A DNA stretch of 64,000 bases from Nitrospira sp. MA-1 (lineage in GTDB: Bacteria; Nitrospirota; Nitrospiria; Nitrospirales; UBA8639). The DNA is taken from contig JAQJDB010000001.1 of NCBI GenBank assembly GCA_032139905.1, positions 1-64,000 on the forward strand, in the 5' to 3' direction. A program made the position numbers and the translations under genes. This document shows positions 37,376-45,630 of this stretch, in pieces. How positions within the stretch are numbered: the first letter of the stretch is position 1; each line of letters starts with the position of its first letter. The notes below the pieces were generated by a model. It was not told the origin of the DNA and searched no databases. It saw only the letters and a list, made by a program, of their open reading frames with translations.

Positions 37376-38806
37376 TTAGACGACCACATGGGCTTTGATG
37401 ATATTGGTTCCAAAGGCATTTCCCAATTGTTCTCCGGTGACGATGACAATGAGCCGGTTTTCCTGAAGTAGGCCGAGCGTTTTGAGGTGATCCTGGGCGG
37501 TATGAATTCGGTCATCGGTTTTATTGATTTGAGGAAATACACTTGAAGTCATGCCCCATACTAAAGCTAATTGACGGGTGACGGTTGGGGAGGGAGTCAA
37601 TGCGAAAATCTTGACCGTCGGTCGATGGCGGGCCAATAGCATGGCTGTATGGCCGGACTCGGTGAAGACCACGATAGCTTGGGCATTAATGGATTTTGCA
37701 AGAGAGACGGCAGCTTCACAGACTGCTTCCGGAGTAGAACGCACGACTCCTTTGGGCGAATGGAGGTTTTGGCTTTTGCGGAACATTTCTTTTTCTGCTT
37801 GTCGAATAATCCGATCCATGACCTGGACCGCTTCCAAAGGAAAGTTTCCCATTGAAGTTTCGGCCGACAACATGACGGCATCAGTACCGTCCAGTACGGC
37901 GTTGGCCACATCCGAGGCTTCCGCGCGAGTGGGAAAAGCATTGCGAGTCATCGATTCCAGCATTTGTGTGGCGGTGATCACGGGCTTTCCCATACGATTG
38001 GCCTGTGCGATGATCTGCTTTTGCAGAAGCGGAACTTCTTCCGGGCTCATTTCCAGGGCCAGGTCTCCCCTAGCGACCATCACCCCGTCTGACGCATCCA
38101 GGATTTCATCAAGACATGTCAGGGCTTCAGGCCTTTCAATTTTGGCAATGAGAGGAATCACCGCTGATCGATCAGCCAAAGCCCTTTGGAGTGTGAGAAT
38201 ATCCTGCGGACTTCGAACAAACGAGAGGGCGATATAATCGGCTTCAATGTCGATGGCTACTTGAAGATCGTCGGCGTCTTTCTGCGTAAACCCCGGAATG
38301 TCGAGGGGGAGACCAGGGAAATTGACCCCTTTATGTGAGGTGACCTTGCCTCCCACCAGGACTTTGCAGATCAGTCGATTGGGTTCTTGCTTTTCCAGGG
38401 TGAGGGCCAGGTTTCCGTCATCAATGAGGACGATTTGACCTGGCTCCATTCGATCCGGGAAATGAGAAAGATTGACCGGCAGCGTTTCCTCCGATTCGTT
38501 TTGCCTTGAGCTTTGATCCGACTTCGCAACCAGTATAATATCCCGGCCTTTCTGCAAGAGGGTTCCTTCGTCCGGGAGTTTCCCCAGGCGGATTTTTGGA
38601 CCTGCCAAATCTACAAGGATGGCCAGTGGCGTCTTTTCCTCAAGAGCAAGGCATCGCAGTCGTTGGATCGTGGTTTTGTGCCATTCCGCGGTTCCATGAG
38701 ACATATTGAACCTGGCGACATTGATCCCGGCATGCAGGAGTTGTTTCAAGCATTCTAGTGAGGCAGTGGCAGGGCCAATCGTGGCTACAATTTTTACATG
38801 GCGCAT
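37376..38806 (-). CDS. pyk: pyruvate kinase
   Basis: This enzyme converts PEP and ADP to pyruvate and ATP in the last step of glycolysis. Family motifs are MRHVKIVATIGPAT, RFNMSHGTAEWH, LVDLAGPKIRLG, the B-domain region, IPLIAKIERPEAL with the catalytic Lys, GVMVARGDLALEM, KPVITATQMLESM and the C-terminal domain (ALTPSPTVTRQLALVWG). The 476-residue length is normal. It lies 24 bp upstream of the CoA-disulfide reductase gene and both are likely in one operon, an unusual pairing of a glycolytic gene with a sulfur gene. The start is ATG at 38806. Confidence 0.97.
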   Translation of the reverse strand: MRHVKIVATIGPATASLECLKQLLHAGINVARFNMSHGTAEWHKTTIQRLRCLALEEKTPLAILVDLAGPKIRLGKLPDEGTLLQKGRDIILVAKSDQSSRQNESEETLPVNLSHFPDRMEPGQIVLIDDGNLALTLEKQEPNRLICKVLVGGKVTSHKGVNFPGLPLDIPGFTQKDADDLQVAIDIEADYIALSFVRSPQDILTLQRALADRSAVIPLIAKIERPEALTCLDEILDASDGVMVARGDLALEMSPEEVPLLQKQIIAQANRMGKPVITATQMLESMTRNAFPTRAEASDVANAVLDGTDAVMLSAETSMGNFPLEAVQVMDRIIRQAEKEMFRKSQNLHSPKGVVRSTPEAVCEAAVSLAKSINAQAIVVFTESGHTAMLLARHRPTVKIFALTPSPTVTRQLALVWGMTSSVFPQINKTDDRIHTAQDHLKTLGLLQENRLIVIVTGEQLGNAFGTNIIKAHVVV

Positions 38807-39020
38807 GGGTATGGGATCTCCAAATTGGCTAAGGTGAAGCTACCAGACATTGGTGAGAGAAGCGGAAGATTTTTTGGCAACAACCGTCAATATTCCCCGG
38901 AGGTTTTCAGGTCTCACGGAGCTACGAACGGGAAGCACCCGTATGAAAAGAGAAATTCAAGGAATGGATGTGGTTGCTGATGGGATGGCCTCTGAGTCAG
39001 GCTCGAAGGATTCATCGGTG

Positions 39021-39689
39021 TTATGGTGTTAATGTTCGAAGAAATGAAAGGAGATGATTCAGCTCTTGTGGATTCAGATCGTGTTCCCAGGCTGGCATGG
39101 CCGTACCCGGACGTCCTTTTCGGAGCGTATCAAGGATGGTTTTGTCCGATTGCTTACCTAACAACGTGAGGTTGGCTGCTGGAGGAACCAAGACCGGTCC
39201 GATGGGGCCGTCTCCCTTGCCACCTGGTCCATGGCAGGTGACGCAATGTCGTTCATAAAGGGATTTTCCTTTTTGGGAATCGCCAGATTGAATGGAGGAT
39301 TGACCGGGTGTGTCTGTCTGGTCGTCCCGCTGAGCGGGAGGCGCAGAAGGTGAAGGCTGGAGTGAATTTTGCGTCACCAAATAGTCGACCAATTGAGCCA
39401 TGTCCTCATTCGGGATTGGACAGCCAAATGATTCTTTCATTTTGTTGACGATTTTCATCCATTGCCCATGAGGATGAGGTGGTTGCATATACACATACTC
39501 TGCCGAATGGCACATCAGACAGTACCGGCTGGCGAGTTCACTCCCGGAACCGGGTTGATACGATATCGGATCAGGAGGAAGATTAAGAATGGATACCTGC
39601 TGTTCCCTGTTTTCGCCATTGGCCGGAAGCCCCCACGCTAGTCCTGAAACCCACAGAAACACCACAATGACCATGCAAACACGCATCAC
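39021..39689 (-). CDS. sorB: diheme c-type cytochrome, SorB-like
   Basis: This 222-residue protein has a Sec signal peptide (MVIVVFLWVSGLAWG) and two heme-binding motifs: CLMCH near residue 54 and CVTCH near residue 137. The second domain, with GKGDGPIGPVLVPPAANLTLL and an AMPAW methionine ligand, is a class I cytochrome. The gene is 9 bp downstream of the SorA-like molybdoenzyme, so it is its probable electron acceptor. Classical SorB is a smaller monoheme protein, so this one is a variant. The start is GTG at 39689 or ATG at 39686. Confidence 0.85.
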   Translation of the reverse strand: MMRVCMVIVVFLWVSGLAWGLPANGENREQQVSILNLPPDPISYQPGSGSELASRYCLMCHSAEYVYMQPPHPHGQWMKIVNKMKESFGCPIPNEDMAQLVDYLVTQNSLQPSPSAPPAQRDDQTDTPGQSSIQSGDSQKGKSLYERHCVTCHGPGGKGDGPIGPVLVPPAANLTLLGKQSDKTILDTLRKGRPGTAMPAWEHDLNPQELNHLLSFLRTLTP

Positions 39690-39698
39690 GGGTTGTCC

Positions 39699-40931
39699 TC
39701 AGCTGGCTTGAATGTTCACTGCTTCGATCACATTACGAAGATATCCACTTGGATTCCATCGGGCACCGAACCGCTGTGATTCTCCAATCCGATTGATGGC
39801 CAATGATTGAAGTGCATATGCCTGTCCAGGCTTCGGAATAAATTTCGCTTCCCAGGGACGGAAGCTGAAATCTCCATAATCCTTTCCTAATCGGGCGGAT
39901 AGCCATTGTTGTCCTCCATCCACGGAGACTAATACGCGATCAATGCCATAGCCCTGGTCAAAGGCGATGCCTTTAATGGTGCAAGATTCCCCTCCCGGAA
40001 TGGTTCGACCCTCTTCCAGATTCGTGATAAAGGAGCGAACGGGCATTTTGCCAATGGGCACGGTATCGGTTAAGGCCTCTCCTGGTTTCACGCAATGACA
40101 AGGATTAGCCGGCAGGCGATAGGCTTGGGTCGTCCAAAAATTTTGATCGGCCTCATTGAGCACTTCAATATCATTCAGCATCTTCACCCAATAAGTGGCA
40201 TACCATCCAGGCGCCACGAGGCGAAGGGGAAAGCCGTTCAGCATGGGGAGTGCCTCCCCGTTCATGGAGTGAGCGATCAACACCTCTTCCTGCAGGGCAT
40301 CATCAAGCCTCAGCGATTTTCGTAAGTCAGGCGTGGCTTGTGCGACCGGTTGGTCCAGCCCATCGAACCTCACCTGTACTGCATCACCTTCTATTCCTGC
40401 CTTGAGAAGGAGATCACGAAGTCTGATTCCCTTCCAGTTGGCATTTCCCATCGCCCCATTTCCCCATTGTCCGCCGGGTACCCGTGGTTGAAAAAACCCG
40501 CGACTATTTCCGGCACATTGGGCGACGGCCGCAATTTCAACTTGTTCAAATTGGGTTTGTAATTCATGAAGGCTTAAGGATAGTGGGTGATTGACTCGAC
40601 CGCGAATAGTCAGCCGGAAGCCGTTCATGTCAATTTTCTGAGGGATATTGGCAAGATGCCAGCGAACAAAAAAGGCATCATTGGGCGTAAAGATGTCCTC
40701 ATTAAAAATATCGAATGGAGTTTCCAATTGGGGAGGTCTTGTGGTCATCACCAGGAGTGGCCGCTTCTGTGGAAAAGCGACCAATGGACGGCGACCTCGC
40801 TCGAAAGGAAGGGTGACGGTCGGGGAATCCTTAGCCCAAAGGCCTTTGGGAGTCAGTAGGCCTGTCAATCCAAGAGCCAGGCTTCCCTGCAATAAATGGC
40901 GACGGTCTATTCCCGATTTTTTTTCATTCAT
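39699..40931 (-). CDS. sorA: sulfite:cytochrome c oxidoreductase, molybdenum subunit (SorA-like)
   Basis: This is a sulfite-oxidase-family molybdoenzyme that converts sulfite to sulfate and gives electrons to cytochrome c. The N-terminus has a Tat signal with DRRHLLQGSLALGLTGLL, consistent with folding with Moco before export. The molybdenum-ligand cysteine lies in AAVAQCAGNSRGFF. Downstream are the GVxWKGIRLRDLL-type block (GNANWKGIRLRDLL), GFPLRLVAPGWYATYWVKML, and a C-terminal Mo-co dimerisation domain ending RNVIEAVNI. The length of 410 fits. SorB-like cytochrome follows by 9 bp. This is the sulfite-oxidising end of the sulfur block. Confidence 0.92.
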   Translation of the reverse strand: MNEKKSGIDRRHLLQGSLALGLTGLLTPKGLWAKDSPTVTLPFERGRRPLVAFPQKRPLLVMTTRPPQLETPFDIFNEDIFTPNDAFFVRWHLANIPQKIDMNGFRLTIRGRVNHPLSLSLHELQTQFEQVEIAAVAQCAGNSRGFFQPRVPGGQWGNGAMGNANWKGIRLRDLLLKAGIEGDAVQVRFDGLDQPVAQATPDLRKSLRLDDALQEEVLIAHSMNGEALPMLNGFPLRLVAPGWYATYWVKMLNDIEVLNEADQNFWTTQAYRLPANPCHCVKPGEALTDTVPIGKMPVRSFITNLEEGRTIPGGESCTIKGIAFDQGYGIDRVLVSVDGGQQWLSARLGKDYGDFSFRPWEAKFIPKPGQAYALQSLAINRIGESQRFGARWNPSGYLRNVIEAVNIQAS

Positions 40932-41229
40932 AGGTCAATCTACCTTGTCATTTTCCAATAGAAACCAGAATGCCTGCCCTTCTAGAGGCCAGGCCTTTAT
41001 CTGAATGTACGGATAGAATAAATACCTACCATCTCCGCTCCTCAGAATATTCCAGAAAGCGCTATGAGGTCCATTCCTGGTTTTCCATTTTAATAATCCC
41101 ATGCCGTTGATTTTTATACAGAATATTCATCTGAAATGGAGTTTTTTGGGGGGGACTAAAGCCCTAGATGACCTATCGACGAACCGATGGATAGTTGAGG
41201 GAGAAGACCCTGCTGCCATCGCCGTTTGG

Positions 41230-41637
41230 CTAGCAAGTTTGCCCGTTAAAGACACAAGGCTTATAACGGCTCACATCAAAATCGGTTTCCTCCTGATAGA
41301 CCTGTTCGTTTCCGTTGACACCATCGACAAACGGGTCATTCCACATCGTATGGTTCCACCAATAAAAAACGGGAAACTCTAACGTGTAGTACACCGGATT
41401 TCCGTAGGTGCTTCGGACATGTCGTTCGACCGTTCGTCCCGTAATGTAATCGGCTTTCCCATTCCCTTTTAAGGAATACAGGGACAGCAGCATGAGGGCT
41501 TCCTGATCGTAGATTTCATCGATGCGCGTACTTTCGTCGGGTTCTATGGGCAAGGCTAAGGTCGTTGAGGGGGAGGGAGATTCGACTGAGGTGAACGCTA
41601 ACCAGGTTGCAAGAACAACTAGAGGCATAACCGTCAT
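41230..41637 (-). CDS. small secreted protein, unknown
   Basis: This 135-residue protein has a signal peptide (MPLVVLATWLAFTSV), then a segment with LYSLKGNGKADYITGRTV that resembles a single calcium-binding (dockerin/EF-like) loop. The C-terminal part is rich in aromatic residues (FPVFYWWNHTMWNDPF) with two cysteines. A GGAGG lies upstream of the ATG at 41637. No family is recognised. It sits between SorA and the cytochrome c at 41969 on the same strand, so it may be periplasmic and belong to the respiratory block. Confidence 0.55.
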   Translation of the reverse strand: MTVMPLVVLATWLAFTSVESPSPSTTLALPIEPDESTRIDEIYDQEALMLLSLYSLKGNGKADYITGRTVERHVRSTYGNPVYYTLEFPVFYWWNHTMWNDPFVDGVNGNEQVYQEETDFDVSRYKPCVFNGQTC

Positions 41638-41968
41638 AAGCCAAGTCCTCCTTCCTAGATGTGGTTCGGAATATGGCCTCAGGAAAAGGCCATGCTCGCG
41701 TACGGAACAAATTAGGGTTGAACAACCGCAAGGCCATGCGGATCCGCTGTTTCACTTCCCTCCCCGATATTGATGAGAGGGGTAATACCTATCAATTCAC
41801 CGCCTTTTCCGGCATGTAACACTTTGATCATCGCCACTCCAGGCGTGGCCTCTTTCGCATATTGACATTCTTAAGGTGCCCGGTCAACGGATTCGGGACC
41901 TAAATGGCCACAAACGCCTCGTTGTGAGCGATAGAAAACTTACTGAGGTCGATGGCCGTATCATTGTT
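41638..41968. other. intergenic stretch
   Basis: No ORF, RNA or repeat is supported in this 331-bp gap between two minus-strand genes; it probably holds a promoter for the 41230-41637 gene. Confidence 0.35.
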
Positions 41969-42436
41969 TTATTCTTTTCTCGATTCTACCCCATTGCCAA
42001 ATGATCTCACATACAATATCACATACCAAGCCTCTTCTTCAGTCAACACCAGGGGGATGAAGGAGGCCATAGCAGTCCCCTGGCTGCCGTTTTGCAATAT
42101 CCAAAAGAGTTCCCCATCGGTGCGAGCTGCCTGCCAGGTTTTATCCGTAAAATTCCGGGGAAGTTTTCCTCTTAATCCAGGTATATCTCCCAGGCCTTTT
42201 CCGTCTGGTCCATGACAGGTGACACAAAAGGCTTTGCCGTGAAAAATGTGTTTGCCCTTCTTAATATTCTCAGGGGTGGAGGGAAATGGATTTTCCCACG
42301 ATCGCGCTTCGGCTATTTGATCCTGAGGTACCCGAGGCTTTAACACTTCAAGATCAGCCGCTTCACTTGGAAAAGCCCAGAGAATTTGAAAAATGAAATA
42401 CCCCACCAGGAGCCATCCCAATTTCCGACGTATCAC
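41969..42436 (-). CDS. monoheme c-type cytochrome, exported
   Basis: This 155-residue protein has a signal peptide (LGWLLVGYFIFQILWAFPSEA-A) and one heme motif, CVTCH in AFCVTCHGPDGKG, followed by a class I cytochrome layout with an MASF methionine ligand. It is periplasmic and soluble. The start is GTG at 42436 with AAGGAG upstream. It is 72 bp downstream of the DUF1264 gene. Its partners are probably the sulfur-oxidising enzymes of the block, but this is inferred from position. Confidence 0.88.
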   Translation of the reverse strand: MIRRKLGWLLVGYFIFQILWAFPSEAADLEVLKPRVPQDQIAEARSWENPFPSTPENIKKGKHIFHGKAFCVTCHGPDGKGLGDIPGLRGKLPRNFTDKTWQAARTDGELFWILQNGSQGTAMASFIPLVLTEEEAWYVILYVRSFGNGVESRKE

Positions 42437-42508
42437 AAGTGCTCCTTAAAATAATGAGTTTGTAGGAATACAGGGAGAGCGACAGACCGCTCTCCCTGTG
42501 AGGTTAGA

Positions 42509-43027
42509 TTATTCTGTTCGGAAGACGTGACCAAGCGAGGTTGGTATCGAGACGGCCCCATCTGGAACCACCTGATGCTTGCCCCAGAGGTGGAAGATGA
42601 CTCCATCGGTTTTCCCAGCCGCTTCTGCCAGTGCTTTAACTTTGGCAGGGTCTTCAACATCGAGAATTTGCACGCGCCCGGTATCGATTTCGACTTGATG
42701 ATCATGAAAGGCCCGATTCCACTGAATCAGGGGGACATTTTTGCGTGCGAGGTCTTTGGCAATAAAATATTCAATGGCCACCAGTTTGGCATTAGGATCG
42801 GTGGACTCATATAACTGACATTGCAACAGTTCATCCGAAATGCCCTTACAGTAATGATGGTACGGTCCTCCCACTGTCCCATCCGCCATCATATGCGGGG
42901 CCTGGATGTGAATATCATAGCCATCTGTCGGGCTTTTTCCCTCACTCATGGCTGGAGTGGTCATCCACCCCATGGCCAAAAGGCTAAACCCCCCCAACAT
43001 CAAAACGGAACGAATTAAATGATGCAT
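42509..43027 (-). CDS. secreted DUF1264-family protein
   Basis: This 172-residue protein has a signal peptide (SVLMLGGFSLLAMGWMTTPAMS). Its mature domain matches DUF1264 (related to plant oil-body-associated proteins) by PYHHYCKGISDELLQCQLYESTDPNAKLVAIEYFIA and the WNRAFHDHQVEIDTGRVQIL block. The His-His and Cys cluster suggests a metal or redox site. The family's biochemical role is unknown. AAGGAGGT precedes the ATG. It lies downstream of the zinc-ribbon gene in the persulfide operon. Confidence 0.8.
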   Translation of the reverse strand: MHHLIRSVLMLGGFSLLAMGWMTTPAMSEGKSPTDGYDIHIQAPHMMADGTVGGPYHHYCKGISDELLQCQLYESTDPNAKLVAIEYFIAKDLARKNVPLIQWNRAFHDHQVEIDTGRVQILDVEDPAKVKALAEAAGKTDGVIFHLWGKHQVVPDGAVSIPTSLGHVFRTE

Positions 43028-43103
43028 AGCAACCTCCTTGTGATTAAGGTGTGACAGACCTGACTGAATTCCAGGTTAGGGCCTGGGCAAAACTATAGAC
43101 GTC

Positions 43104-43328
43104 CTATCGTGTAATAGCTAATGGGGTTCTATTGTTTGTCCAACTTGTGGATTTTGAATGTTGCATGATCCCTTTCGCTTTTTGTGTCGTCCGGTTTTGG
43201 AGAATCATGGGATCAAACGATTCGCCGCAATTAACGCATCGCCATATGGGCAACACATATACAGCTTCCTCCGGGTTATAGACTTGATCACTCATCAATA
43301 ATCCTTCACATCGTGGACAATTCATCAT
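43104..43328 (-). CDS. small zinc-ribbon protein, paralogue of the gene at 23951
   Basis: This 74-residue protein has CPRCEGLL at the N-terminus and WRCVNCGESFDPMI near residue 30, making two CxxC pairs of a zinc ribbon. Residue order matches the protein at 23951-24181. Its start is ATG at 43328 or 43325; ATG at 43328 overlaps the stop of the rhodanese-DUF2892 gene (ATGA-type), so translation is coupled. It is the third gene of the persulfide operon. The role is unknown; a zinc-dependent regulator or chaperone are options. Confidence 0.75.
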   Translation of the reverse strand: MMNCPRCEGLLMSDQVYNPEEAVYVLPIWRCVNCGESFDPMILQNRTTQKAKGIMQHSKSTSWTNNRTPLAITR

Positions 43329-43912
43329 GAATCTCCTTTCTTGCCTATATTTTTCGAGGAATTTTCAATTCGGTTCATGGGTAGCTTGGCTAACAGCATA
43401 CCCATTAAACACGAATCGGTTAATCCCGCGTGCAGGAGCCCGGCTCCAACCAAGGCGGGGATGAAAAAGAATCCACCGTGAACCGTGAAGCCAAAGGCTA
43501 CCCCTGCCAGAATCAACCCGCCTGCAATGGCTCGAACCTGTCCTTCAAGTGAAATTCGTTGTTGTCCCCGGACAACAGGCTTGCCCTGATTAACCCAGGC
43601 GGTAATGCCTCCTTGCAGAATTTCACAATTCGTCAGACCATGGTTGGTCAAATATTCGTAGGCAATCTTCACACGGTTCTGTGTTCGGCACAGTAACCTG
43701 ATGGGGTGTTCACGAGAGAGAGTCTGTAGTTCCTCTACATAGGTATGGAGGTCTGGCAGAGGAATATTGCGAGAACCTGAAATGTGCATACCTTCAAATT
43801 CTTGCGGAGTCCTGACATCAATATAAATAGGGTCGTTCAACGAAAGAGGCGATATCTGATTTTTGTGACCCATTCCCGATTTTGGTTTTTGATCTAAGAG
43901 CATCATATTCAT
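43325..43912 (-). CDS. rhodanese fused to DUF2892-type membrane segments (YgaP-like)
   Basis: This 195-residue protein from ATG 43912 has a rhodanese domain with active-site loop LLCRTQNRVKIAYEYL (Cys followed by R-T-Q-N-R). Two C-terminal membrane helices of the DUF2892 type follow (GGLILAGVAFGFTVHGGFFFIPALVGAGLLHAG). E. coli YgaP has the same layout and binds persulfides. It would bring sulfur transfer to the inner membrane. AAAGGA lies 9 bases before the start. It is 19 bp downstream of the CstB-like gene and overlaps the zinc-ribbon gene; the longer frame to 44008 is rejected because it overlaps the upstream gene. Confidence 0.85.
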   Translation of the reverse strand: MNMMLLDQKPKSGMGHKNQISPLSLNDPIYIDVRTPQEFEGMHISGSRNIPLPDLHTYVEELQTLSREHPIRLLCRTQNRVKIAYEYLTNHGLTNCEILQGGITAWVNQGKPVVRGQQRISLEGQVRAIAGGLILAGVAFGFTVHGGFFFIPALVGAGLLHAGLTDSCLMGMLLAKLPMNRIENSSKNIGKKGDS

Positions 43913-43931
43913 CTTGTATTGTCCTTTACGG

Positions 43932-45362
43932 CTATTTCGCGCATGCGGCGGTATTTTCGTGTTGAACTTTGTGGCGTGGATGCCCCCATGTGGTGAGCCA
44001 GGCGTCATGCCCTCCGATGAGATCCATCGCCTGGGTTCGTCCGGCTTGTTCCAAAATCCCTATGGCGGTGGATGATCGATACCCACTGGCACAGTGGACC
44101 ACTACAGGGGTATCCGCAGGGATGTCCTGAAGATGTTCGGCCAGGTGAGGTAAGGGGATATTGAGGCTTCGATCAATATGCCCTGCCTGCCACTCTTTTT
44201 CCGATCTGACGTCGACAACCATTGGTGGTTGGGAGGTGGTCAATAGTTCTGCAAGTCCCTGAGCAGAGATGCGTTGGACTTTTTGGATAATATCGGGGTT
44301 TACCTCAAGGGATTGCATTCCACCCTTCAGATAGCCCAGGACCCGGTCAAACCCAATGCGGCATAATCGTTGAATCGCCTCCTTTTCATGTCCAGGCTCG
44401 GCAATGGTGACGATGGAGCGTTTGGGGTCCAGGACCGTCCCGGCCCATGTCGCAAATTTTCCTCCTAATCCAATATTGAGACTCCCCTTCAGGTGGCCTC
44501 CGGCATATTCAACGGCATTTCGGACATCAAGGACTTGAGTCCCACTTTTCTGGTGATCCAACACCGTTTGAAGAGAAAGTGGCGTAAGGCTGTTCCGTAC
44601 CACATCATCCAGAACGGGGTGCTGTTCCCTATTCATCTTGGCATCATATCCAAAGTACGAAGGGGCTTCAGGTTGGTCGGCCGTGACCAATTCCACAAAT
44701 TTTTCTTTTGTCATAGGTTGAAGCGCATAGTTTTCCCAACGTTGTCTGCCCAATGTGGACACCGTGTCACTGCTTAAATTTTTCCCGCACATAGATCCCG
44801 CTCCGTGTGCCGGATAGACCAGCGTTTCATCCGGAAGGCGCATGAGAGTATTTCGGAGCGAATCGAATAATTGGCCCCCTAATTCTTCGGCAGTCACGCC
44901 AATGGAGGCCATAAGATCCGGCCTACCGACATCGCCAATGAACAGGGTATCTCCTGTCAGCACACAGTGTGGATGATCGGCGCTCCTGCTCAGGTCGTAG
45001 ACGGCAAGTGAAATACTTTCAGGGGTATGTCCTGGGGTTTCCAACACCTGAATGCGCACCGATCCAAACTCAAGCACCTCTTTGTCCCGAAAATTTCGAA
45101 TGGGGAAGTCGGTCTTGGCTTTGGCGCCAAGGCAAATCTCAGCACCCGTTTGTCGTTGCAGTTCAAGGTGCCCGGCTAGAAAGTCCGCATGAAAGTGAGT
45201 AAGAAACACATACCGAATCTTCCAATCGTGACGTCGGGCCTCCTGAAGATATTGCTCGACGTCCCTTTGAGGATCTACGACCACAGCGGTTGAGGTTTTG
45301 TGATCGCCAATCATGTAAGACGCATGAGCTAAACAACTCAAATAAAATTGTTTCACAATCAT
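43932..45362 (-). CDS. CstB-like persulfide dioxygenase with pseudorhodanese and rhodanese domains
   Basis: This 476-residue protein has an N-terminal metallo-beta-lactamase-fold dioxygenase (iron motif LTHFHADFLAGH, TPGHTPESIS, GDTLFIGDVGRPD, PAHG), then two rhodanese modules. The first lacks the active cysteine (the loop reads IVTIAEPGHEKEA), so it is a pseudorhodanese. The second has the active VVHCASGYRS. This layout matches Staphylococcus CstB, which oxidises persulfides to thiosulfate. The start is ATG at 45362 behind AGGAGGGGAGGG. The frame is open to 45524, but the sigma54 promoter at 45464-45479 lies inside that extension. First gene of the operon. Confidence 0.9.
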   Translation of the reverse strand: MIVKQFYLSCLAHASYMIGDHKTSTAVVVDPQRDVEQYLQEARRHDWKIRYVFLTHFHADFLAGHLELQRQTGAEICLGAKAKTDFPIRNFRDKEVLEFGSVRIQVLETPGHTPESISLAVYDLSRSADHPHCVLTGDTLFIGDVGRPDLMASIGVTAEELGGQLFDSLRNTLMRLPDETLVYPAHGAGSMCGKNLSSDTVSTLGRQRWENYALQPMTKEKFVELVTADQPEAPSYFGYDAKMNREQHPVLDDVVRNSLTPLSLQTVLDHQKSGTQVLDVRNAVEYAGGHLKGSLNIGLGGKFATWAGTVLDPKRSIVTIAEPGHEKEAIQRLCRIGFDRVLGYLKGGMQSLEVNPDIIQKVQRISAQGLAELLTTSQPPMVVDVRSEKEWQAGHIDRSLNIPLPHLAEHLQDIPADTPVVVHCASGYRSSTAIGILEQAGRTQAMDLIGGHDAWLTTWGHPRHKVQHENTAACAK

Positions 45363-45463
45363 GATTGATACCCTCCCCTCCTTCTTGAAAAGGAGCATTG
45401 GTCGAAAGCGACTGAGCTCGTTTCGAAATGTTCCTTTAAGATTCTGTCCATGCACCATAGTTA

Positions 45464-45479
45464 AGCATGGATTGTGCCA
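45464..45479 (-). promoter_or_regulatory. sigma54 (-24/-12) promoter of the persulfide operon
   Basis: The minus strand reads TGGCACAATCCATGCT: TGGCAC is a perfect -24 core and the -12 element ATGC differs from TTGC at one base, with 10 bases between GG and GC. It lies about 100 bp before the CstB-like ATG at 45362. Confidence 0.78.
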
Positions 45480-45595
45480 GATTGCTTTTCTGTAGCCGTA
45501 TTTGAAAATTTCAAACAAAAACAATGGATAATGGAAAGACTACGACAGGTCAAATCCGGGTGATGGTCTTAAAATGAATATGAACTGAACAGAAT

Positions 45596-45625
45596 GCGTT
45601 AACTGTTAAGTTAACGCGTTAACGG
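45596..45625 (-). promoter_or_regulatory. probable enhancer/operator of the PAS-sigma54 activator
   Basis: GCGTTAAC (45596-45603), six bases, GTTAACGC (45610-45617) form a perfect 8-bp inverted repeat, and a further GTTAAC follows at 45618-45623, giving GTTAAC-N2-GTTAAC. It lies about 130 bp upstream of the sigma54 promoter at 45464-45479 and right after the activator's stop codon. The same tandem motif occurs at 33457-33470. Confidence 0.68.
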
Positions 45626-45630
45626 TTGGG

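Noticed and set aside
37578-38237. 219-codon ORF opposite pyruvate kinase
   Set aside because: It is a mirror frame of pyk with no ribosome-binding site or recognisable sequence.
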